Source: Comamonas sp. GB3 AK4-5
GTDB lineage: Bacteria; Pseudomonadota; Gammaproteobacteria; Burkholderiales; Burkholderiaceae_C
Direction of reading: 5' to 3'
NCBI RefSeq assembly: GCF_041320665.1
Contig: NZ_CP166730.1
Coordinates: 3,534,001 to 3,598,000, forward strand
DNA length: 64,000 bases
Positions 26,734-36,404 of this stretch are shown here, one piece after another. The notes below the pieces were generated by a model. It did not search any database, had not been told where the DNA came from, and saw only the letters and a list, made by a program, of their open reading frames with translations. Position numbers and translations under genes: made by a program. Position 1 is the first letter of the stretch. Every line of letters begins with the position of its first letter.

Positions 26734-28217
26734 GCGACGAAAACATCCCCCGCCCTGCCTCATCTGCTCCACTGAGCCGCCGCCATCTGTTGCAGGCAGG
26801 CTCATTGGTGCTCTTGCTCGGCACCCAACAGATTGCGCGCGGCGCCACCATCGTGGCGGTGCGCGTCTGGCCCGCCCCCGAGTACTCCCGCGTCACGCTG
26901 GAGTCCGACACCCCCCTGGTGGCCAAGCAGTTCTTTGTGGCCTCGCCGCCCAGGCTGGCGGTGGACATCGAGGGCATCGATCTCAACCCCGCGCTGCGTG
27001 AGCTGGTGGCCAAGGTCCAGGCGGATGACCCCAATATCAAAGCCATACGCGTGGGCCAGAACTCACCCAATGTGGTGCGCCTGGTCATCGACCTCAAGCA
27101 GGCCGCCGTGCCCCAGGTGTTCACGCTGCAACCTGTGGCCGCCTACCAGCACCGGCTGGTGTTTGACCTGTACCCGGCCGACCCGGTGGACCCGCTGGAG
27201 GCCCTGATCAGCGAGCGCCTGCGCGACGCCGGCCCCCAGTCGGCCCAAGCACAAGCCCACCAACCCAGCATGGGCAGCGGCGTGCCGCCGGAAGCCGATC
27301 CGCTGGGTGAGCTGATTGCCCAGCAAGGCAAGAAGCCGACAGCCACCACCCCGGCCACCAAGCCCGCAGGCACTGGCACGCCTCCCGCCCCGCCCACCGT
27401 GGTGGCCACGGCCCCACCGCCACCTGCGCCGCCGCCCGAGCCCCCACCCACCAAGCGCCCGGTCAGCCCCAGCGTGGCCACGGCCCAACGCACGGACCGC
27501 ATCATCGTCGTGGCCCTGGACCCTGGCCACGGCGGCGAAGACCCTGGCGCCATCGGCCCTGGTGGCACACGCGAAAAAGACGTGGTGCTACGTATTGCCC
27601 ATTTGCTGCGTGACCGCATCAACGCCAGCACCATAGGTGGCAGCCCCATGCGCGCCTTTTTGACGCGCGATGGCGACTTCTTTGTGCCCCTGGGCACCCG
27701 CGTGGAAAAAGCCCGCCGCGTACAGGCCGATTTGTTCATCAGCATCCATGCCGACGCCTTCACCACACCGGCGGCCAAGGGCGCCAGCGTGTTTGCATTG
27801 AGCCAGAAAGGCGCGTCCAGCACGGCCGCTCGCTGGCTGGCCAACAAGGAAAACCAGGCCGACCTGGTGGGCGGCATCAACGTCAAAAGCCAGGACCGCC
27901 ATGTGCAGCAAATGATGCTGGACATGAGCACCACCGCCCAGATCAACGACAGCCTGAAGCTGGGCACCCACCTGCTGGGACAGATTGGTGACATGGCCAA
28001 GCTGCACAAGCCCCGCGTGGAGCAAGCCGGTTTTGCCGTGCTCAAGGCTCCCGACATTCCCAGTGTGCTGGTGGAGACGGCCTTCATCAGCAACCCCGAG
28101 GAAGAGGCCAAGCTGCGCAGCGCGACCTACCAGGTACAGCTGGCCGACGCACTGATGCGCGGCATCAAGCTGTACTTCACCAAAAACCCACCACTGGCCC
28201 GCAACCGGTCGGTGTAA
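26730..28217 (+). CDS. amiC: N-acetylmuramoyl-L-alanine amidase AmiC
   Basis: AmiC splits the septal peptidoglycan during cell separation. The 495-residue protein has a twin-arginine signal (R17-R18 in LSRRHLLQAGSLVLLLG), so it is exported folded by Tat. An AMIN localisation domain follows (about 42-150, IVAVRVWPAPEYSRVTLES). A Pro/Ala/Thr linker (about 170-250) leads to the Amidase_3 catalytic domain, with zinc ligands in LDPGHGGEDPG (H267), SIHADAF and VLVETAFISNPEEE. It starts inside the tsaE stop codon and forms an operon with it. In many relatives mutL follows directly, but here the pga operon intervenes. Confidence 0.95.
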   Translation: MSDENIPRPASSAPLSRRHLLQAGSLVLLLGTQQIARGATIVAVRVWPAPEYSRVTLESDTPLVAKQFFVASPPRLAVDIEGIDLNPALRELVAKVQADDPNIKAIRVGQNSPNVVRLVIDLKQAAVPQVFTLQPVAAYQHRLVFDLYPADPVDPLEALISERLRDAGPQSAQAQAHQPSMGSGVPPEADPLGELIAQQGKKPTATTPATKPAGTGTPPAPPTVVATAPPPPAPPPEPPPTKRPVSPSVATAQRTDRIIVVALDPGHGGEDPGAIGPGGTREKDVVLRIAHLLRDRINASTIGGSPMRAFLTRDGDFFVPLGTRVEKARRVQADLFISIHADAFTTPAAKGASVFALSQKGASSTAARWLANKENQADLVGGINVKSQDRHVQQMMLDMSTTAQINDSLKLGTHLLGQIGDMAKLHKPRVEQAGFAVLKAPDIPSVLVETAFISNPEEEAKLRSATYQVQLADALMRGIKLYFTKNPPLARNRSV

Positions 28218-28692
28218 GCCTGCGGCCCACCTCGGGCCACAGCCAAAAGGGGCCGCATGCAGCGCATTGCCGCCGTGGCCCCTTTCGCGTCTCCTCCCCA
28301 GCGCACGCAGATACCGCCGTGCGTTCTGTGCATGCCTTGCCATGCACAGACCATGGGCCAGCTGTACGCCGCATCTTGCTGCCCCTTTATCCAGCAGCAG
28401 CGACCTTCCTACAAGCCAACAGGAAATCGCCGCATGGCGCGGCTGCGCCATGTGCCATCCACCGCCCCTACCTCCCAGCACGACGGCAGGTACTTTCTAC
28501 ATCTCCCCGCCTCCTTTAGCTTGGAGTCTGCGCTGCGCAAAGCCCTGAATCACCTTGGCTGAAGCTGGCTGCAGTCCCTATCGCAACGGCCAAGCGGGGA
28601 TGAAGCCACTACCCGCCAGGCCATGGCTTTCGGTCTTTGCGCCAGCACAGCCCCCCGACTGTCTGTCTGTTTACAAGAGGCAAGCCCCTTCG
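28218..28692. other. 475 bp gap between amiC and pgaA with a strong hairpin
   Basis: A perfect 10 bp stem TCTGTGCATG/CATGCACAGA with a CCTTGC loop lies at 28325-28350, and a GGGGCC-based inverted repeat at about 28240-28285. Neither has a T-run, but either could end the amiC message. The pga promoter must lie here; no clear consensus was seen. No gene is visible. Confidence 0.45.
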
Positions 28693-30987
28693 ATGCATCG
28701 CCCGTCTTTCAGAGCGTTCCCGCCATTTCGCACCGCCCTCTACGCCTGCGCCGCAGCGCTCCTCACCGCATGCCTGAGTCCATCTGCTGCAACGGCTTCT
28801 GAGGCGGCCCCCAGCCGCGAACAGCTTTTGGCGCAAGCCCGGCACAAACGCGATGCACAGCAGTGGCAAGCGGCCTTGCATGATTTCCAGCAGGGGCAGG
28901 CCCGCTTCCCCCATGAGCCGGGTTTTTTGTACGGAGAAATCTATGTGCTGGCGGATGGAGGACAAGCTGGAGCGGCTTATGAAAAGGCCACACAGCTGCT
29001 GGAGCGCCACCCTCACGATGTCGATACCTTGCTGGTCATGGCCTATACCAGCTTGCGCCAACACGGCCCTTTTGCGGCCCTGGAATATGCCGACCGTGCC
29101 CAGCAACTGGCGCCTGATCGACCTTATGTAGCACGTGAATACCTGCAAGCGCTGCGGCGGGCCGACATGCCGAATGCAGCGCTGGAATGGGTGGAAAAAC
29201 ACCCCAACTTTCTGCCACCTGCGGAAATGCGCGTGCTGCAAGCCGATGCGGTTGCAGAAATCGTACGGCTTTCCGATGTGGATTCCCGCTCGGAAGCAGA
29301 GCGCTTTCAACTAGCAGATGAGGCCCTCGCCCAATATCAGCGGCTTTTTCCGCAATGGCTGCAGGCCGGCCCTGAAGCACAGGCTCTGGTGCAGCGGGCA
29401 CGCACCGACAGGCTTCAGGCGTTGCATGCCCGCTTTTACATGTCCGAGCTGGTGCGGGAATACGAAGACCTGGTGGCAAGCCAAGCCGAGATACCGCCGT
29501 ATGCACTGGCGGATATCGCCTCGGCCTATCTGTATTTGCGTCAGCCGGAAAAATCCCTGGCCATTTACCAGCAGTTGATTGATGCGAATTACATGCGCAA
29601 TGACGACATCATTCGCCAAAAACAGGATTTCGGCCTGCTCTACTCCTATTCCGATGCGGGAGATGTGAGCACCGCCCAAAATACCGCCAGCCCCATGCCG
29701 CAGGACTTCAGTCCGTGGCGTTATGTGGAGGGGGAGAAATCCAAGGTTCCCAACGCCTCTTATCTGGATGCCGTGCATGCATCCACCATGATGGATTTCT
29801 ACGCCAACGATACGGTTGGCGCCCAATCACGGCTTGGGGGCATGGTCGCTGGCGCACCGGTGAACAATCATTTGCGCACCGATCTGGCGTGGATCTACCG
29901 CTCCAGAGGCTGGCCAAGGCGCTCCGAAGCAGAGCTCAAAGTGGCAGAGACCTATGAGCCCAGGGACATGGTCGTACAACTGGGCCAAGGCAATACCGCC
30001 TTGAGCCTGCAGGAATGGCGGCAAGCCGAGGCCATCAACCAAGACACCTACCAGCGCTACCCAGAAGATGTTCGCGCCCAGCGCCTCAATCGTTTGTGGG
30101 AAGTTCACAAACTCTCCGAACTCCGCATCTCTGCCTACAGGGGTTTGAGCAAGCAAAACCCCGTGTATGGCAGCCGTTATTTTGGTCTTGAAACCGTTGT
30201 CTATACACCACCCATTGATTACAACTGGCGGCTTTTTGCGGGCGCCGCCCATTTAACCGGGAATTATGAAGACGGTAAGGCGCAATACAACTTTGAACGC
30301 GCAGGTGTGGAATGGAGAAGCCGCAATTGGACCAGCGAAGCAGAGGTTTCGAGCAACCGCTACGGCTTTGGCCAACGCCCAGGCGCCAGAATATCCAGCA
30401 CCTACAACATCAATGACCAATGGGGAATCAGCGGGGCAGCCAACTGGCGCTCACGCGCCCCCCCCTTGGACGCGCTCCGTCAAAACATCAGCAGCAATAG
30501 CGCAGAAATCAGCTTGCGCTGGCGACAAAGTGAGCGCCGAGAATGGGATATATCCATTACACCCTCCCGGTTCAGTGATGGAAACCAACGCATTGATGTG
30601 CTGCTCAGCGGCAAGGAACGCCTTCTCACCTTCCCTCGCTGGTTTCTCGACCTGGGGATCGAGGGCTATGCCACGCGTAACAAGCTGAACAATGTCAACT
30701 ATTACAGCCCACAAAGAGAATATGGCGTTCTGCCATTCCTCAATTGGAACCACACCATCTACCAGCGATATGAGACCGCCTGGAGGCAAAACGCCAGCAT
30801 AGGGTTTGGCGGTCTTTATCAAAAAGGCTTTGGCAATTATGCAACGCAGATGCTGAGCTATGGCCAGCGCTACCAACACAACAGTGTTTTTGAGCTTGGC
30901 GGCACCATTTCACTGAATCGACGCGCTTATGACAGCATTTATGAACGCGAATGGCGTTTGGTGCTCGACATGATTTACCGATTTTAA
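28693..30987 (+). CDS. pgaA: Poly-beta-1,6-GlcNAc export porin PgaA
   Basis: PgaA is the outer-membrane porin that exports de-N-acetylated poly-beta-1,6-N-acetylglucosamine, the biofilm matrix. The 764-residue protein has a signal sequence, TPR repeats over about residues 40-480 (PSREQLLAQARHKRDAQQWQAAL, then FLYGEIYVLADGGQAGAAYEKA, and so on) and a C-terminal beta-barrel of about 16 strands, ending in aromatic YDSIYEREWRLVLDMIYRF. The ATG at 28693 gives a normal signal peptide; upstream in-frame ATGs do not. The second half is noticeably richer in A/T than the neighbouring genes. It is followed after 12 bp by pgaB. Confidence 0.92.
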   Translation: MHRPSFRAFPPFRTALYACAAALLTACLSPSAATASEAAPSREQLLAQARHKRDAQQWQAALHDFQQGQARFPHEPGFLYGEIYVLADGGQAGAAYEKATQLLERHPHDVDTLLVMAYTSLRQHGPFAALEYADRAQQLAPDRPYVAREYLQALRRADMPNAALEWVEKHPNFLPPAEMRVLQADAVAEIVRLSDVDSRSEAERFQLADEALAQYQRLFPQWLQAGPEAQALVQRARTDRLQALHARFYMSELVREYEDLVASQAEIPPYALADIASAYLYLRQPEKSLAIYQQLIDANYMRNDDIIRQKQDFGLLYSYSDAGDVSTAQNTASPMPQDFSPWRYVEGEKSKVPNASYLDAVHASTMMDFYANDTVGAQSRLGGMVAGAPVNNHLRTDLAWIYRSRGWPRRSEAELKVAETYEPRDMVVQLGQGNTALSLQEWRQAEAINQDTYQRYPEDVRAQRLNRLWEVHKLSELRISAYRGLSKQNPVYGSRYFGLETVVYTPPIDYNWRLFAGAAHLTGNYEDGKAQYNFERAGVEWRSRNWTSEAEVSSNRYGFGQRPGARISSTYNINDQWGISGAANWRSRAPPLDALRQNISSNSAEISLRWRQSERREWDISITPSRFSDGNQRIDVLLSGKERLLTFPRWFLDLGIEGYATRNKLNNVNYYSPQREYGVLPFLNWNHTIYQRYETAWRQNASIGFGGLYQKGFGNYATQMLSYGQRYQHNSVFELGGTISLNRRAYDSIYEREWRLVLDMIYRF

Positions 30988-30999
30988 TCCGATGCCCCT

Positions 31000-33033
31000 A
31001 TGAAAACAAAAAAACTCTTCGGAAAAATTCTGCCGTTTTTGATGATTCTGGCATCTTGTCTTGCGCTTTCCGGCTGCGCCCAAAGCCCTGTGGCCTACGT
31101 ACCACCAGCGCAACGCCCAGTCGCCAATGCAGACAAACCCTGGCCCCACAACAAATACCTGGCTATTGCCTACCATGCCATTGAAGATGGTGTGGCCGAC
31201 CAAACCTTTCTCTCGGTCAGAACAGACCAATTGGTTGCGCAGCTGAAATGGCTGAAATTCAACGGCTACCAAGCGGTTTCCATTGACCAAATACTGGCAG
31301 CCAAGCGGGGTGGGCCGGCCTTGCCACCCAAAGCGGTTCTGCTTTCATTCGACGATGGCTACCGTGATTTCTACAGCCGCGTCATCCCGGTCCTCAATGC
31401 GTTTCAATGGCCTGCTGTGCTGGCACCGGTAGGTAATTGGCTACTCACTCCTGGTGACAAAGACGTTGTTTTTGGAGATACCCCCGTACCACGGCATATG
31501 TTCCTGAACCAGGCGGAGTTGAAAAAAGTGGCCCAGTCTCCGCTGATTGAAATTGGTGTGCACACCTTCAGCTCGCACAAAGGCGTGCTTGGAAACCCTC
31601 AGGGCAATTTACTCCCCCAGATTTCCAATCGAATATACCTGTCAGATGCACAGCGCTACGAGACCACAAGTGAGTACCAACACAGGGTTGCCACAGATGT
31701 TCGCAGCATCACCCAACTGGTCAAGAGCATCAGCGGGAAAAGTCCTAGAGTGTGGGTATGGCCTTATGGCAATGTGAATGGAGAAGCGCAAGCCATTATC
31801 AAACAACAAGGCTATGAGGTCTTTCTGACCCTCGACAGCGGTCTGGCCAGCGCCAGCCATACAGACAATGTCCCCAGGCTGCTGATGTCCGGCAAGGATA
31901 ATATCCAGTCCTTTTCCCAGCTGGTTTCCAACACCGAAGCCCCATTCACGATGCGGGTAGCCCACATTGATCTGGACTATGTATTCGACCCAGACCCCGA
32001 TCAGCTTGTGAAAAACCTGGACGCTCTAGTCCAGCGTATTTTCGACATGGGCATTACCGCAGTTTTTCTGCAGGCTTTTTCTGACCCCGATGGGGATGGA
32101 CTGGTAAAGGAGGTTTATTTCCCGAATCAGGTGCTGCCTATCAAGGCAGATTTATTCAACCGCGTAGCCTGGCAGCTGATGAGCCGTACCGATGTCAAAG
32201 TGTATGCCTGGCTTCCGGTACTCAGTTTAGACCTTTCTGCCGCACACCCCCGCGTCGCCGCATATGATGCCAAGACGGGGAAAATTTCGGTTGATGCAAA
32301 GCAATACCAGCGCCTGAGCCCGTTCAATACGGCGAACAGACAAGCCATCACCTCACTGTACGAAGACCTATCGCGTCATGCAGATTTTGATGGGGTTTTA
32401 TTCCATGACGACGCCATTCTTTCGGACTTCGAAGATGTCAGCCCCGATGCGCTTGCTTATTACCACACACAAGGCCTGCCAGCCGATATCCATGCCATTC
32501 GCTCCTCACCAGAGATGATGAAGCGCTGGACCAGGCTGAAATCCAATTACCTGACAAATTTCACCGTGGAGCTGGCCAATGCCGTGAAGTCCATTCGCGG
32601 CCCTGACATCAAGACTGCGCGAAATATATTTGCTACGCCAGTGTTGAATGAGGAATCAGAAGAGTGGTTTGCACAGAATATTGATGAATTTCTCCAGACC
32701 TATGACTGGACCGCTCCAATGGTCATGCCTTATATGGAAGGGATTGCACCATCCCAGGCCAATCAATGGATTGGAAGACTCGTCGATGCCATCGCCCAAA
32801 AGAAAGGGGCTCTCGACAAGACCGTTTTTGAACTACAGGCCAAAAACTGGGAAATCAAAGATGAGCAGCCAGGAAGCCATATTGATTCCCAAACCATTGC
32901 CGAGTGGATGCGCACCATCCAGTTGCATGGCGGGAAGAATTTTGGCTACTACCCCGATGATTTTGCGGTGGACCAGCCACGTCTGTCCGTCATCCGTGCC
33001 CATATGTCAACCAACTGGTACCCCGCGCCATGA
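31000..33033 (+). CDS. pgaB: Poly-beta-1,6-GlcNAc N-deacetylase PgaB
   Basis: PgaB partly deacetylates the polymer in the periplasm, which is needed for its export by PgaA. The 677-residue lipoprotein has a lipobox LSGC with the lipidated cysteine at 26. The N-terminal polysaccharide deacetylase domain shows [11 protein letters not shown] with D118/D119 and the metal ligands H188 and H193 in HTFSSHKG. The C-terminal half (about 315-677, [17 protein letters not shown] onwards) is the glycoside-hydrolase-like domain (GH153). Base composition is lower in G/C than the surroundings. The stop codon overlaps the pgaC start (ATGA). Confidence 0.95.
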   Translation: MKTKKLFGKILPFLMILASCLALSGCAQSPVAYVPPAQRPVANADKPWPHNKYLAIAYHAIEDGVADQTFLSVRTDQLVAQLKWLKFNGYQAVSIDQILAAKRGGPALPPKAVLLSFDDGYRDFYSRVIPVLNAFQWPAVLAPVGNWLLTPGDKDVVFGDTPVPRHMFLNQAELKKVAQSPLIEIGVHTFSSHKGVLGNPQGNLLPQISNRIYLSDAQRYETTSEYQHRVATDVRSITQLVKSISGKSPRVWVWPYGNVNGEAQAIIKQQGYEVFLTLDSGLASASHTDNVPRLLMSGKDNIQSFSQLVSNTEAPFTMRVAHIDLDYVFDPDPDQLVKNLDALVQRIFDMGITAVFLQAFSDPDGDGLVKEVYFPNQVLPIKADLFNRVAWQLMSRTDVKVYAWLPVLSLDLSAAHPRVAAYDAKTGKISVDAKQYQRLSPFNTANRQAITSLYEDLSRHADFDGVLFHDDAILSDFEDVSPDALAYYHTQGLPADIHAIRSSPEMMKRWTRLKSNYLTNFTVELANAVKSIRGPDIKTARNIFATPVLNEESEEWFAQNIDEFLQTYDWTAPMVMPYMEGIAPSQANQWIGRLVDAIAQKKGALDKTVFELQAKNWEIKDEQPGSHIDSQTIAEWMRTIQLHGGKNFGYYPDDFAVDQPRLSVIRAHMSTNWYPAP

Positions 33034-34379
33034 AAGACCGAATCGTTGCCTTTGTGCTGATGTTGGTGGTCATTGCCATGCCTTTTGCAGTCGCCATGGC
33101 GGTCAATGACAAGCTGGTGCTGGATTTCGTGTTCTTTTACCCCTTGCTCATGTCCGCACTCTGGATGACGGGAGGCTTGTACTTTTACGTGCGCATGGAG
33201 CGCAAATGGAAATGGGGAGAGCGCCTGGAAGACCGCGAAGTCCCGCCGCTGCCAGGCGATCCCCAGGTCACCATCATCATTCCCTGCTTCAATGAGGAAA
33301 AGAACGCTGAAGAGACCTTGCTGGCAGCCTTGCAGCAGCGCTACAGCCATATCGAGGTGCTGGCCGTCAACGATGGCTCCACCGACGGAACTGCCGGCGT
33401 GCTGGACCGCATGGCGGCAGAGCACCCCAAGCTGCGGGTGCTCCATCTCTCTGAAAACCAGGGCAAGGCCATGGCGCTGCGCATGGGCGCTCTGGCGGCC
33501 AACAGCGAATACCTGGTGTGCATTGATGGCGACGCCATCCTGGACCCCGATGCTGTGACCTTTCTGGTGCGCCCCATGCTGGATATACCCCGCGTGGGCG
33601 CGGTCACCGGCAACCCGCGCGTGCGCACCCGCTCCACCTTGGTGGGCATGGTGCAGGTGGGCGAGTTTTCTTCCATCATTGGATTGATCAAGCGCACCCA
33701 GCGCATTTATGGCCAGGTGTTTACCGTCTCGGGAGCCGTCGCGGCCTTTCGCCGCCAGGCCCTGGACCGGGTGGGCTATTGGAGCCTGGATATGGTGACC
33801 GAGGACATCGACATCAGCTGGAAGCTGCAACACGATCACTGGTCTGTTTTCTATGAGCCTCGCGCCCTGGCCTGGATCTTGATGCCCGAGACCTTGCGCG
33901 GCCTGTGGAAGCAGCGCTTGCGCTGGGCCCAGGGCGGAGCCGAGATTCTGCTGAAGAACTTCGGCAGCTTGCTGCGCTGGCACAACCGCCGCATGTGGCC
34001 GCTGCTGGTCGAGTTCACACTCTCCACCCTGTGGGCTTACGCCTTTGCCCTGTCCATCTTGCTGTATGTGGTCGGTCTATTCGTTCAACTGCCAGCACAT
34101 ATCCGGGTGGACACCCTGTTCCCCCCGGCCTTCACAGGTCTGGTGCTGGCCGCCACCTGCTTGCTGCAATTTGCCGTCAGCATGGCCATCGACCGGCGCT
34201 ATGAAAAAGGACTGACGCGCACTCTTTTCTGGGTGGTCTGGTATCCCATGGTTTTCTGGATGGTCAGTCTCTTCACCAGCCTGGTCAGCTTCCCCCGCGT
34301 CATGCTGCGCAGCCAACGCCAGCGGGCCCGCTGGGTCAGCCCGGACCGAGGGATCAAGCAACTGGATGGAACGCCATGA
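33030..34379 (+). CDS. pgaC: Poly-beta-1,6-GlcNAc synthase PgaC
   Basis: PgaC is the membrane glycosyltransferase (GT2) that polymerises UDP-GlcNAc. In the 449-residue protein two N-terminal helices precede the catalytic domain, with [37 protein letters not shown], the DxD-type IDGDAILD, the [10 protein letters not shown] acceptor motif and QRLRWAQGG (QxxRW). Further helices follow at the C-terminus. Composition returns to the high GC of the chromosome. It overlaps pgaB and pgaD by ATGA junctions. Confidence 0.95.
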   Translation: MKDRIVAFVLMLVVIAMPFAVAMAVNDKLVLDFVFFYPLLMSALWMTGGLYFYVRMERKWKWGERLEDREVPPLPGDPQVTIIIPCFNEEKNAEETLLAALQQRYSHIEVLAVNDGSTDGTAGVLDRMAAEHPKLRVLHLSENQGKAMALRMGALAANSEYLVCIDGDAILDPDAVTFLVRPMLDIPRVGAVTGNPRVRTRSTLVGMVQVGEFSSIIGLIKRTQRIYGQVFTVSGAVAAFRRQALDRVGYWSLDMVTEDIDISWKLQHDHWSVFYEPRALAWILMPETLRGLWKQRLRWAQGGAEILLKNFGSLLRWHNRRMWPLLVEFTLSTLWAYAFALSILLYVVGLFVQLPAHIRVDTLFPPAFTGLVLAATCLLQFAVSMAIDRRYEKGLTRTLFWVVWYPMVFWMVSLFTSLVSFPRVMLRSQRQRARWVSPDRGIKQLDGTP

Positions 34380-34903
34380 CGCTCAACATGCCCACCGCCT
34401 CCACGCCCTTGTCACTGGAGGTCAACACCGCCACGATGGTGATCCGCACCCAGCGCTCCAAGCTGCGCTATGCCCTCGACGTTGTGCTGACACTGCTGGC
34501 CTGGCTGGCATTTGCCTACCTGTTCGCACAAGGCATCTGGGCCGTGGGCACCGGCCGCATGGAGGGGCTGGACATGCCTTTCATCTCCCGCATGCAACCC
34601 TCCATGGGCACCCTGAGCACCTATGCACTGGCCATGCTGCTGCAAGGCCTGCTGCTGGTGGTGTGGGCGCTCTACAACTGGGGCCGCTTTCGCAGCAAGC
34701 AGCGGCGCAGTGCAGACGCTGCGGTCTCCGACGAAAGCCTGACCCACCGCTACGGCATAGACATCCCCACGCTGCAGCGCTTGCGCACCCAGCCTGTGTC
34801 CGTGATCTACCACACGCCCGACGGCTCTATCGCGGCCGTCGAGCCGCTGTGGGCAGCCGCACGCAAGCCATCCATGCAGGCACAGTCCGCAGAGCTTGCT
34901 TGA
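34376..34903 (+). CDS. pgaD: Poly-beta-1,6-GlcNAc biosynthesis protein PgaD
   Basis: PgaD is the small inner-membrane partner that PgaC needs for activity, and in E. coli the pair responds to cyclic di-GMP. The 175-residue protein has two hydrophobic helices ([20 protein letters not shown] and [21 protein letters not shown]) and a basic segment [10 protein letters not shown] after the second. It is the last gene of the operon and is followed by a strong terminator. Confidence 0.9.
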   Translation: MTLNMPTASTPLSLEVNTATMVIRTQRSKLRYALDVVLTLLAWLAFAYLFAQGIWAVGTGRMEGLDMPFISRMQPSMGTLSTYALAMLLQGLLLVVWALYNWGRFRSKQRRSADAAVSDESLTHRYGIDIPTLQRLRTQPVSVIYHTPDGSIAAVEPLWAAARKPSMQAQSAELA

Positions 34904-34948
34904 CCCCAACCGCCTGCAGACCCATCTACCATCTGCACGCCCCAACGC

Positions 34949-34983
34949 AAAAAGCCACTGCCTTGCCTGCAGTGGCTTTTTTT
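34949..34983 (+). terminator. Rho-independent terminator of the pga operon
   Basis: AAAAAGCCACTGC and GCAGTGGCTTTTTTT form a long perfect stem with a CTTGCCT loop, 46 bp after the pgaD stop. Confidence 0.92.
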
Positions 34984-35081
34984 CATCCAGCGCCTGCCCC
35001 TGGGCTCTGGTTCTTTTTCAGGAGCAAATCACGCACGCTGTAGATGCGCTCGGGCCTTGTGGAGCCCCCGCAGCAGCAGCC

Positions 35082-35735
35082 TCAGGCCGCGCGCTTGGCG
35101 CTATCGCGCCCCGCGCGCCAGGCACCCAAAATGGCAATCAAGCCCGGCACCAGAATCAAGCCCCAGATGATTTTCTCCAGGTTGTTGCGCACCCATTCGA
35201 GGTTGCCAAAGAAATAGCCTGCCGTGGCAATACCCACCACCCACAGCAGCGCGCCCAGCACATTGAACAAGGTGAACCGGCTGCGCTCCATATGGGCAAC
35301 ACCCGCCACAAAAGGCGCAAACGTGCGAATAAAGGGCATGAAGCGCGCCAAGATGATGGTCACGCCACCATAGCGCTCGTAAAAGCTGTGGGCCTGGTCA
35401 AAGGCCTTGCGGTTGAACCAGCGCGAATCCTCCCACTGAAACACCTTGGGGCCCAAATGGCGTCCTATGCTGTAGTTGCACTGGTCGCCCAATATGGCCG
35501 CCGCCAACAGCACCGCCATGGCCAATGGCAGCGACATAAAACCTGCGCCACACAGGGCTCCGACGATGAACAGCAGCGAATCCCCGGGCAGAAAGGGCAT
35601 CACCACCACGCCGGTTTCCACAAACACAATCAAAAACAGCAAGGCGTAAACCCAGGGCCCATAGGCCACCACAAAGGCTTCCAGGTGCTTGTCCACATGC
35701 AGGATGAAGTCGATCAGAAACTGGACAATTTCCAC
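35082..35735 (-). CDS. DedA-family membrane protein
   Basis: The 217-residue inner-membrane protein belongs to the DedA superfamily, whose members include phospholipid flippase-like proteins needed for envelope homeostasis. Conserved parts are FVETGVVVMPFLPGDSLLFIVGAL with the acidic and proline residues of the reentrant loop, GDQCNYSIGRHLG, and the amphipathic segment RFMPFIRTFAPFVAGVAHM with its essential arginines. It is convergent with pgaD and separated by the pga terminator. Confidence 0.92.
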   Translation of the reverse strand: MEIVQFLIDFILHVDKHLEAFVVAYGPWVYALLFLIVFVETGVVVMPFLPGDSLLFIVGALCGAGFMSLPLAMAVLLAAAILGDQCNYSIGRHLGPKVFQWEDSRWFNRKAFDQAHSFYERYGGVTIILARFMPFIRTFAPFVAGVAHMERSRFTLFNVLGALLWVVGIATAGYFFGNLEWVRNNLEKIIWGLILVPGLIAILGAWRAGRDSAKRAA

Positions 35736-36015
35736 AATACGCTCGCTCTCAAAGGAAGGCGGGAGCCCCTAGCGGGCGCCCAAACTGGGGCGTACTGTAG
35801 CGCGTCCCCATGCCCCTGCAAGGCGGAGACTTGCACGAAAGGCATGCGGATGTCACACAAAAATACAACTGCATCGACAGATCAAGTCAACGGTTGGAAT
35901 TGATTACATCTATTCACCATCCATGCGGTATTTCTTCGCAGACCATCCCTTGGCATAGGGCACAGTACAAGCACACCAACAAGGAAGTTGGTATTTCTTG
36001 CTCCAAGGAGAACGA
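35736..36015. other. 280 bp divergent gap with hairpin
   Basis: This gap holds promoters for dedA and the small lipoprotein gene. A hairpin ACCAAC/GTTGGT (35975-35992) lies 24 bp before the lipoprotein start and could affect its leader. The lower GC around 35870-35930 suggests a promoter, but no pair of elements is convincing. Confidence 0.35.
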
Positions 36016-36243
36016 ATGATGTTGAAAAAAACCATGGCTATTTCTACATTGGCATTGGCGGCTTTGGGTCTGGCTGGCTGTGCCTCGCACCCAACCAATC
36101 GCCAAATCGGCACCGGCGTAGGCGCCGTGGCTGGCGGTATGGTGGGCAGTGCCCTGTTTGGCACCACCCTGGGCACCGTGGGTGGTGCTGCTGCCGGCGC
36201 GCTGATCGGCAATGAAATGGGCGGCAACAGCCGCCGCCGCTGA
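36016..36243 (+). CDS. Small glycine-zipper lipoprotein (OsmB-like)
   Basis: The 75-residue protein has a lipoprotein signal with the lipobox LAGC and then a glycine-zipper segment (GTGVGAVAGGMVGSALFGTTLGTVGGAAAGALIGNEMGG) of the type found in OsmB and other two-helix glycine-zipper proteins. These are envelope proteins often induced by osmotic or envelope stress. AAGGAG at 36004-36009 supports the first of two adjacent ATG codons. The last residues are arginine-rich. Confidence 0.85.
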   Translation: MMLKKTMAISTLALAALGLAGCASHPTNRQIGTGVGAVAGGMVGSALFGTTLGTVGGAAAGALIGNEMGGNSRRR

Positions 36244-36404
36244 GGCGGCCACTGACGGCTGCCAACGGCCATCACCTGCGCTGAGCGCCCTGCGGCCCTG
36301 CCCCACCCGGAGCCGCATTCTTGTGGGAGCTGTTCCGCCCTGAAAGCCCAGCTATTACACCTGCCCACGGCCCCAGCACCTGCCGCTGCATAAAATCGGG
36401 GCCA

